Below are positions 7,637 to 12,960 of a stretch of DNA of 12,960 bases, piece after piece. Under the pieces are notes generated by a model. That model was not told the DNA's origin and did no database searches. It worked only from the letters and a program-made list of their open reading frames with translations. Every line of letters starts with the position of its first letter. Position 1 is the stretch's first letter. Made by a program: the position numbers and the translations under genes. Origin of the DNA: Duncaniella sp. (GTDB lineage Bacteria; Bacteroidota; Bacteroidia; Bacteroidales; Muribaculaceae); contig JAFLRW010000041.1 in NCBI GenBank assembly GCA_022511285.1, positions 1 through 12,960 on the forward strand, in the 5' to 3' direction.

Positions 7637-7668
7637 CTCGCTTTACTTTTTTTATCAAAATCAATACA

Positions 7669-7700
7669 CAAATTTAAGCCAAAAATCTCTTATCACCAAA
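7669..7700 (-). promoter_or_regulatory. Promoter of the hydrolase-receptor-HMA operon
   Basis: Read on the minus strand, TTTG (7700-7697) is followed after exactly 20 bases by TAAATTTG (7676-7669). This fits the Bacteroidetes primary-sigma pattern TTTG-N20-TAnnTTTG. Transcription would begin near 7662, giving a leader of about 25 bases before the ATG at 7636. The spacing and both boxes agree, so this is one of the better-supported promoters here. Confidence 0.7.
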
Positions 7701-7712
7701 TCTTCGTCACGC

Positions 7713-7764
7713 ATAATCAGATAATCAGATAATCAGAGAGGGGGTATAAGTGATTATTGATTAT
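7713..7764 (+). repeat. Intergenic hairpin repeat, copy 2
   Basis: Three perfect ATAATCAG units (7713-7736) are followed by a 14-base loop AGAGGGGGTATAAG (7737-7750) and two TGATTAT units (7751-7757 and 7758-7764). It matches copy 1 at 1991-2047 except for one extra base in the loop and one fewer 3' unit. The two 3' units pair with two 5' units, leaving a bulged G, to make a stem of about 14 bp; the outermost pairing extends by one base to CATAATCA/TGATTATG. It lies between two divergent promoters, upstream of both of their -33 boxes. Confidence 0.85.
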
Positions 7765-7770
7765 GGCGCA

Positions 7771-7787
7771 GCGGGGAGTCGCCCCGC
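7771..7787. other. Short GC-rich inverted repeat next to the hairpin repeat
   Basis: GCGGGG (7771-7776) and CCCCGC (7782-7787) form a perfect 6-bp stem with a 5-base loop. No T run follows on either strand, so it is not a convincing intrinsic terminator. It could be an operator or part of the adjacent repeat locus; copy 1 of the repeat has no equivalent. Confidence 0.35.
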
Positions 7788-7808
7788 CTCTCTCTGTGTC
7801 GGAGTTAA

Positions 7809-7840
7809 TTTGCTTGCGTCAAGGGAAATTTGTATCTTTG
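7809..7840 (+). promoter_or_regulatory. Promoter of typA
   Basis: TTTG (7809-7812) and TATCTTTG (7833-7840) are separated by exactly 20 bases, matching the Bacteroidetes primary-sigma pattern TTTG-N20-TAnnTTTG. Transcription would start near 7847, leaving a short A-rich leader of about 28 bases before the ATG at 7875. It points away from the promoter at 7669-7700, so the region is a true divergent control region. Confidence 0.75.
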
Positions 7841-7874
7841 CAAGCTGAAATAAAAATCTGAATTTTTAGAAACA

Positions 7875-9671
7875 ATGCAGAAGATACGAAATATTGCCAT
7901 CATAGCCCACGTGGACCACGGCAAGACTACTTTGGTGGATAAAATGCTGCTTGCAGGAAAGCTCTTTCGCGACAATCAGACCACCGGAGAGCTCATCCTT
8001 GACAACAACGACCTTGAGCGCGAACGCGGGATTACTATTCTTTCCAAAAACGTATCTATCAACTACAACGGATATAAAATCAACATAATCGACACTCCGG
8101 GCCACGCCGACTTTGGCGGCGAGGTGGAGCGAGTGCTCAATATGGCCGACGGATGCCTGCTGCTGGTGGATGCCTTTGAGGGACCGATGCCGCAGACCCG
8201 CTTTGTGCTTCAGAAGGCCATCCAAATGGGGCTGAAGCCGGTGGTGGTAATCAATAAGGTGGACAAGCTTAACTGTCGGCCCGACGAGGTGCAGGAGATG
8301 GTCTTTGACCTTATGTGCAATCTCGACGCAACGGAAGACCAGCTTGATTTCCCCACCATCTACGGCTCCGCTAAAAACGGCTGGATGAGCACCGACTACA
8401 CTCAGCCCACCGACAACATCAATGCCGTGCTCGATGCCATCATCGAATATATCCCCGAGCCCAAGACTCTTGAAGGGGAGGCACAGATGCTCATCACCTC
8501 GCTCGACTTCTCCACCTATGTGGGGCGCATAGCCATAGGCCGTGTGCATCGCGGCGAGCTGCGCGAGGGGATGGAGATTGCCTTGTGCAAGAAGGATGGC
8601 TCGGTGGCGAAACAGCGCATCAAGGAGCTGCACACCTTTGAGGGCATGGGGCGCAAGAAGGTGGAAAGCGTCAAGAGCGGCGATATTTGCGCCCTTGTGG
8701 GCATCGAGGGATTTGAGATTGGCGACACTGTGGCCGACATCAACAACCCCGAGCCGCTGCCGCGAATTGCCATCGACGAGCCCACGATGTCGATGACATT
8801 CACCATCAACGATTCCCCCTTCTTCGGCCGCGACGGCAAGTATGTGACATCGCGCCACATCGCCGACCGACTCACCAAAGAGCTTGACCGCAATCTGGCC
8901 CTGAGAGTGCAGAAAGCTGACTCCGAGGACGCCTGGATTGTATTCGGACGAGGTGTGCTCCATCTCTCGGTGCTCATCGAGACTATGCGCCGCGAGGGCT
9001 TTGAGCTGCAGGTGGGCCAGCCACAGGTCATCATCAAGGAGATTGACGGCGTAAAGTGTGAGCCCGTCGAGATGCTCACGGTCAACGTCCCCGAGGAGTA
9101 TTCCTCAAAGATAATTGATATGGTGACCCGCCGCAAGGGCGAAATGGTCACGATGACCACTCAGAACGACCGCATCCACCTCGAATTTCTTATCCCCTCG
9201 CGAGGCATCATTGGCCTGCGCAACAATGTGCTGACAGCTTCGGCCGGAGAGGCTATTATGGCCCATCGGTTCCATGAATACCAGCCCTGGAAGGGGGATA
9301 TCGAACGCCGCACCAATGGCTCGCTTATCGCCATGGAAGCAGGCACGGCGTTTGCCTATGCCATCGACAAGCTGCAGGACCGCGGACGCTTCTTCATCTT
9401 CCCTCAGGAGGAGGTGTATGCCGGACAGGTGGTGGGCGAGAACGCCAAAGACAACGACATAGTAATCAACGTCACAAAAAGCAAGAAACTCACCAATATG
9501 CGCGCAAGCGGCGCCGACGACAAGGCCCGCATCATCCCCCCGGTGGTGTTCTCCCTCGAAGAGGCCCTCGAATATATCAAGGAGGATGAATACGTGGAGG
9601 TGACACCCCATCATCTGCGCCTGCGCAAGATTATCCTCGACGAGCTCGAGCGCAAACGCGCCAACAAATAA
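7875..9671 (+). CDS. typA: Ribosome-associated translational GTPase TypA/BipA
   Basis: This complete 598-residue GTPase of the EF-G/LepA group binds the ribosome and is known in other bacteria to help 50S assembly and growth under stress, especially in the cold. The G motifs are intact: G1 AHVDHGKT (11-18), G2 with RGIT (51-54), G3 DTPGH (73-77), G4 NKVD (127-130) and G5 SAK (165-167). Domains II, III and V follow, then the TypA-specific C-terminal domain with HEYQPWKGDI, KSKKLTNMRASG and the LEYIKEDEYVEVTP segment. Length and motifs are typical. The ATG at 7875 gives the usual M-K-I-R-N-I-A-I-I-A-H type N-terminus, and a strong promoter ends 34 bases upstream. A secreted hydrolase gene begins 28 bases after the stop with no terminator seen, so read-through into it is likely. 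Confidence 0.98.
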   Translation: MQKIRNIAIIAHVDHGKTTLVDKMLLAGKLFRDNQTTGELILDNNDLERERGITILSKNVSINYNGYKINIIDTPGHADFGGEVERVLNMADGCLLLVDAFEGPMPQTRFVLQKAIQMGLKPVVVINKVDKLNCRPDEVQEMVFDLMCNLDATEDQLDFPTIYGSAKNGWMSTDYTQPTDNINAVLDAIIEYIPEPKTLEGEAQMLITSLDFSTYVGRIAIGRVHRGELREGMEIALCKKDGSVAKQRIKELHTFEGMGRKKVESVKSGDICALVGIEGFEIGDTVADINNPEPLPRIAIDEPTMSMTFTINDSPFFGRDGKYVTSRHIADRLTKELDRNLALRVQKADSEDAWIVFGRGVLHLSVLIETMRREGFELQVGQPQVIIKEIDGVKCEPVEMLTVNVPEEYSSKIIDMVTRRKGEMVTMTTQNDRIHLEFLIPSRGIIGLRNNVLTASAGEAIMAHRFHEYQPWKGDIERRTNGSLIAMEAGTAFAYAIDKLQDRGRFFIFPQEEVYAGQVVGENAKDNDIVINVTKSKKLTNMRASGADDKARIIPPVVFSLEEALEYIKEDEYVEVTPHHLRLRKIILDELERKRANK

Positions 9672-9699
9672 TCCCCCACCCTGACTGCTGCCATACATT

Positions 9700-10479
9700 A
9701 TGACACTCAGACACATCATTATCATCTGCGCGGCAGCCCTGGCGGCGCTGACCGCCGAAGCCGCAGAGCGTGTGGTGGAGATGCAATCGCCCGCCATGAA
9801 GGTGTTTATCCCCGACCAACCCTCGGGTGAGGCTGTCGTGGTGCTCCCCGGCGGAGGCTATTCCCACACAGCCATCAATCACGAAGGCTATGACTGGGCC
9901 CCCTTCTTCAACGCCCGGGGGATGGTCTGCGCGGTGGTCGACTATCGTATGCCGCAAGGCGACCGCAGCGTGCCCATAGCCGACGCAATGGCTGCTCTCA
10001 AGGTGCTCCGCGACAGCGCGGCAGTGTGGCATATCACCCCCACCCGCATCGGAATAATGGGCTCTTCGGCCGGCGGACATCTGGCTTCCACCGTGGCCCT
10101 CAACGCTCCCGCCGAGCTCCGCCCGGCCTTCCAGATACTCTTCTATCCCGTCATCACCATGGACAGAGCCTACACCCATCAAGGCTCTCACGACAATCTG
10201 CTGGGCCGCGACGCCTCGCGTGCCCTTGAATGGGAATACTCGGGCGAGAAGAGAGTCACCCCGGCCACTCCCCCTGCCATAATGCTCCTCAGCGCCGACG
10301 ACAAGGCTGTGCCACCCCACAATTCCACAGCCTATTTCGAGGCCCTCAACGCAGCCGGAGTCCCCGCCGCCATCCACATCTGGCCCTCCGGAGGTCACGG
10401 CTGGGGATATCGCGACTCCTTTAAATATCACTCCGAGATGCTCGCCGAGCTATCTCAATGGCTTGAGACACTGAGATGA
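9700..10479 (+). CDS. Secreted alpha/beta-hydrolase, BD-FAE/acetyl-esterase-like
   Basis: This is a 259-residue exported serine hydrolase. Residues 1-22 are a signal peptide (hydrophobic IIIICAAALAAL, cleavage near AEA-AE). The mature part begins with strands leading to VVVLPGGGYSH (46-56), whose GGGY supplies the oxyanion hole in place of HGGG. GSSAGGH holds nucleophile Ser123, SADDKAVP holds catalytic Asp201, and SGGHGWG holds His233. This layout is that of the Bacteroidetes esterases that remove acetyl or feruloyl groups from plant glycans, so a periplasmic carbohydrate esterase is the best guess. No glycan-utilisation genes are nearby to support a specific substrate. It begins 28 bases after typA and its stop overlaps the next gene's start by 4 bases (ATGA), so it is probably co-transcribed and translationally coupled with that tRNA-nucleotidyltransferase-like gene. 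Homologues are also annotated loosely as endo-1,4-beta-xylanase; no xylanase domain is seen. Confidence 0.9.
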   Translation: MTLRHIIIICAAALAALTAEAAERVVEMQSPAMKVFIPDQPSGEAVVVLPGGGYSHTAINHEGYDWAPFFNARGMVCAVVDYRMPQGDRSVPIADAMAALKVLRDSAAVWHITPTRIGIMGSSAGGHLASTVALNAPAELRPAFQILFYPVITMDRAYTHQGSHDNLLGRDASRALEWEYSGEKRVTPATPPAIMLLSADDKAVPPHNSTAYFEALNAAGVPAAIHIWPSGGHGWGYRDSFKYHSEMLAELSQWLETLR

Positions 10480-11867
10480 CCACTGAGGTATATCATCAGA
10501 TATGCCACTACCTGTGTCAGCTTGCCCTCAACACCCAATGGTGGGGACACCTCTACGCCGTGGGAGGATGCTGCCGCGACGAAGCGATGGGACTCCCAAT
10601 CAAGGACATCGACATGGCTGTCGACCTCCCGAACGGAGGCATCCGGTTTGCCGACTGGCTCCATCAGCGCAATCTGCTCGTTGATGAGCCGGTCCGATTC
10701 CACAGATTCGGCACCGCAAGGCTATCTCTCAGAGAGTTTCCCGACCAGGAAATAGAGCTCGTGCAGACCCGACGCGAGAAATACACCGACCGCAATTCAC
10801 GCTGCCCCGAGACAGCCTTCGGCACCATCGAAGAGGACTGCATGCGCCGCGACCTGACCATCAATTCGCTCTACTACGACATCTGCCGCCGACAAACGGT
10901 CGACATCACAGGCACAGGGCTTAGCGACATTCGCCGGTGTGTGATACGCACTCCGGCCGACCCCGACACCACCTACGACGACGACCCTGTGCGCATCTAT
11001 CGCACCCTGCGCTTTGCAGCTCGCTTCGGATGGGAAATCGAGCACTCCACTCTGCAAGGGCTGATGAGAAACATCCCTCGCCTGAGCATAGTCACCCCCA
11101 CTCGCTGCCACACCGAACTCGAGCACATCCTCTCAGGGCCCAATCACATCCGAGCCCTCGAGATGCTTGCCGACACCGGCGCCCTGCAATATATGCTCCC
11201 CGAAGTCGCCGCCCAACGCTCGCAGCCAACATCCTCAAAGAATCAAACCACCGTCTGGCAACAGACCCTCGCCACACTGAGACATCTCCCCGACGACGCT
11301 CCGCTCGAACTCCGACTCGCTGCCCTCTTCTGCAACGTCGGCAAACCCTCCACAGCGTTAAAGGACTCCAAAGGCCACTGGCACTTCCCCAACCACGACC
11401 AGACAGGCTCCGGTCTCACTCGCCGCATAATGCGCCGGCTGCGCTTCGAACGCAAAGTCATTGACCAAGTCGACTTCCTGGTGCGACATCAGCTCTGGAC
11501 CACCCGCTGGGGAGCCCAAGCCGAACGAATGAAAGACCACCACCTGCGCAAACTCCAATACGTCTGCGCCGGACGCAAGCGTTTCACCCTACTCATCACC
11601 CTCATCGACGCCATCTGCCACCGCAGAGGCCCGGAATGGGCCAACCACACGGCCACAATCCTCACACGCACACAGCAGATGATTGACGGCGGTTCGGCTA
11701 TGTTCAAATACACCATCCCCATACCCCCGTCGGCCATCAAACGGCTCAAACACACAGACAGCCTTAAGGAGGTGAAACGCTGTCGCGACTACCTCCTGAA
11801 AATGGCTTTTATCGACCCACGTCGCAAGCCCGACCACTTCACTCAACTCCTCATCGACTTCAAATGA
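10476..11867 (+). CDS. CCA-adding enzyme / poly(A) polymerase family protein with degenerate HD domain
   Basis: This 463-residue cytoplasmic protein belongs to the class II nucleotidyltransferase family (CCA tRNA nucleotidyltransferase or poly(A) polymerase I). The catalytic head is intact: VGGCCRDEAMG (29-39) is the GGxxRD-like motif, Asp44-Ile-Asp46 is the metal-binding DxD pair, and IELVQTRR (93-100) carries a third acidic residue. FHRFGTARL (75-83), RRDLTINSLYY (124-134) and DDPVRIYRTLRFAARF (169-184) are the nucleotide- and RNA-binding motifs. A C-terminal HD-like domain follows, but the HD dyad is Cys286-Asn287 in FCNVGKP, so the phosphohydrolase site is probably dead although His307 and His338 remain. 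Class II CCA-adding and A-adding enzymes cannot be told apart reliably by eye, so no symbol is given. The start overlaps the esterase stop (ATGA), and the 3' end is 3 bases from the convergent gmd. Confidence 0.88.
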   Translation: MTTEVYHQICHYLCQLALNTQWWGHLYAVGGCCRDEAMGLPIKDIDMAVDLPNGGIRFADWLHQRNLLVDEPVRFHRFGTARLSLREFPDQEIELVQTRREKYTDRNSRCPETAFGTIEEDCMRRDLTINSLYYDICRRQTVDITGTGLSDIRRCVIRTPADPDTTYDDDPVRIYRTLRFAARFGWEIEHSTLQGLMRNIPRLSIVTPTRCHTELEHILSGPNHIRALEMLADTGALQYMLPEVAAQRSQPTSSKNQTTVWQQTLATLRHLPDDAPLELRLAALFCNVGKPSTALKDSKGHWHFPNHDQTGSGLTRRIMRRLRFERKVIDQVDFLVRHQLWTTRWGAQAERMKDHHLRKLQYVCAGRKRFTLLITLIDAICHRRGPEWANHTATILTRTQQMIDGGSAMFKYTIPIPPSAIKRLKHTDSLKEVKRCRDYLLKMAFIDPRRKPDHFTQLLIDFK

Positions 11868-11870
11868 CCC

Positions 11871-12960
11871 CTACTTCACAATTCCCTTCTCCAAATACTC
11901 CGCAAGATTAGTCCTGACCTTCTCCCCGACACGCTCCACAGCCACCTTAGCCATATCAGCGTCAACCATCAGATTCACCAACTGCTCAAACGAGGTCTTG
12001 CGGCTCGGATCCCACCCCAACTCGCGTCGGGCCTTCGACGGGTCGCCCCACAGATTGACCACATCACTCGGACGATAAAAATCTGCCGACACCTCAACAA
12101 GCACCCGTCCCGTCTTTACATCAATCCCCTTCTCGTCAGCCCCCTCGCCCTCAAATCGAAGCTCAATGCCCGCACGACGGAAAGCCAACTGGCAAAACTC
12201 GCGCACGGAATGTTGCTCGCCCGTAGCTATCACAAAATCATCTGCCTTAGGCTGCTGCAATATCAGCCACATACACTCCACATAATCCTTGGCATAACCC
12301 CAATCGCGCAGCGATGAGAGATTACCCAAATAGAGCTTATCCTGCTTCCCCTGAGCAATGCGAGCCGCCGCAAGCGTTATCTTTCGCGTCACAAACGTCT
12401 CCCCGCGGCGCTCACTCTCGTGATTAAACAATATTCCCGAGCAGCAATACATATTGTAAGCCTCCCTATACTCCTTAACTATCCAAAAACCATAAAGCTT
12501 TGCCACAGCATAAGGCGAATAGGGATGAAAAGGCGTCTGCTCATTCTGCGGCACCTCCTCAACCTTCCCGTAAAGCTCCGAGGTCGACGCCTGATAGATG
12601 CGGCAGCTCTCCGCAAGACCACTCAGCCGCACAGCCTCAAGGATTCGCAACACACCCGTAGCATCGACATCGGCCGTATACTCCGGCGACGTGAACGACA
12701 CCTGAACATGGCTCTGGGCCGCAAGATTGTATATCTCATCCGGACGCACCGCACCCACCACCTGCATTATCGACATCGAATCACTCATATCAGCATAATG
12801 CAAATGAAAATGAGGCCGGCCCTCAAGATGTGCTATCCGCTCACGATAGTCAACAGACGACCGACGGATTGTGCCATGCACCTCATAGCCCTTGGCCAAT
12901 AAAAACTCTGAAAGATAACTGCCATCCTGGCCCGTAACACCCGTTATAAGAGCTATTGTC
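11871..12960 (-). CDS. gmd: GDP-mannose 4,6-dehydratase (5' end outside window)
   Basis: This short-chain dehydrogenase/reductase turns GDP-D-mannose into GDP-4-keto-6-deoxy-D-mannose, the first step to GDP-L-fucose and related sugars for capsule, O-antigen or surface glycans. It is nearly complete: 362 codons are in the window and only the first few residues are missing, since the frame stays open to the edge and homologues begin a couple of residues earlier. The NADP-binding motif TGVTGQDGSYL lies near 12911-12943. The catalytic set is present as STSELYG (about 12569-12589; Thr and Glu) and YSPYAVAK (about 12502-12525; YxxxK). LFNHESERRGETFVTRKIT and NLSSLRDWGYAKDYVE are Gmd signatures. A TTG at 12899 is not the real start because the Rossmann motif lies upstream of it. 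No fucose synthase gene follows; the next gene is convergent. Promoter and regulation are outside the window. Confidence 0.96.
   Translation of the reverse strand, partial: TIALITGVTGQDGSYLSEFLLAKGYEVHGTIRRSSVDYRERIAHLEGRPHFHLHYADMSDSMSIMQVVGAVRPDEIYNLAAQSHVQVSFTSPEYTADVDATGVLRILEAVRLSGLAESCRIYQASTSELYGKVEEVPQNEQTPFHPYSPYAVAKLYGFWIVKEYREAYNMYCCSGILFNHESERRGETFVTRKITLAAARIAQGKQDKLYLGNLSSLRDWGYAKDYVECMWLILQQPKADDFVIATGEQHSVREFCQLAFRRAGIELRFEGEGADEKGIDVKTGRVLVEVSADFYRPSDVVNLWGDPSKARRELGWDPSRKTSFEQLVNLMVDADMAKVAVERVGEKVRTNLAEYLEKGIVK

Noticed and set aside
7771..7787. GC hairpin as an intrinsic terminator between the divergent genes
   Set aside because: No T run follows on either strand, and neither neighbouring gene ends here, so a terminator would have no transcript to stop.
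7866..8963. Open frame of 365 codons on the minus strand opposite typA
   Set aside because: It is fully antisense to typA, whose GTPase motifs are intact, and its His/Val/Leu-rich translation mirrors the typA codons. There is no independent support.
12897..12899. TTG as start of gmd
   Set aside because: The same frame continues upstream and encodes the conserved TGVTGQDGSYL nucleotide-binding motif, so the true start lies beyond the window edge.

Overview
This window is a piece of a bacterial chromosome, most likely from the order Bacteroidales. The evidence is the Bacteroidetes-type succinate dehydrogenase/fumarate reductase subunits, a metal-type TonB-dependent receptor with its small partner protein, promoters of the TTTG-N20-TAnnTTTG type typical of the Bacteroidetes primary sigma factor, and the absence of strong Shine-Dalgarno sequences. 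The fairly high GC content would suit a Muribaculaceae-like gut lineage, but that finer placement is a guess. Most genes are core or housekeeping genes. No insertion sequence, phage, CRISPR array, tRNA or rRNA was seen.

Layout: (1) 1-1902 (+) holds the 3' part of the flavoprotein gene and the complete iron-sulfur subunit gene of succinate dehydrogenase/fumarate reductase, followed by a probable intrinsic terminator. (2) 2101-4551 (+) is mutS2, preceded by an unusual hairpin-forming repeat. (3) 4569-7636 (-) is a compact three-gene operon read right to left: a cytoplasmic YqiA-like alpha/beta hydrolase, a TonB-dependent outer-membrane receptor of the heavy-metal type, and a small exported HMA-fold protein with a Cys-Cys tail. 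(4) 7637-7874 is a divergent promoter region with two well-formed sigma-ABfr-type promoters and a second copy of the hairpin repeat between them. (5) 7875-11867 (+) holds typA/bipA, a secreted esterase-like hydrolase, and a CCA-adding-enzyme/poly(A)-polymerase-family gene overlapping the esterase by 4 bases. (6) 11871-12960 (-) is nearly all of gmd (GDP-mannose 4,6-dehydratase), converging on the previous gene with 3 bases between them. The longest stretches without genes are 1903-2100 and 7637-7874; both are described below.

Two signals go beyond ordinary annotation. The first is a two-copy intergenic repeat at 1991-2047 and 7713-7764: three 8-bp units, a conserved G-rich loop, then inverted 7-bp units. 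The second is a change in the sign of GC skew near 6.9-7.6 kb that does not follow gene orientation, as expected near a replication terminus. Smaller oddities are the loss of the first metal-binding Cys in the HMA protein and the loss of the HD dyad in the CCA-family protein. I did not find a clearly new multi-gene system; the repeat family is the best candidate for something undescribed.
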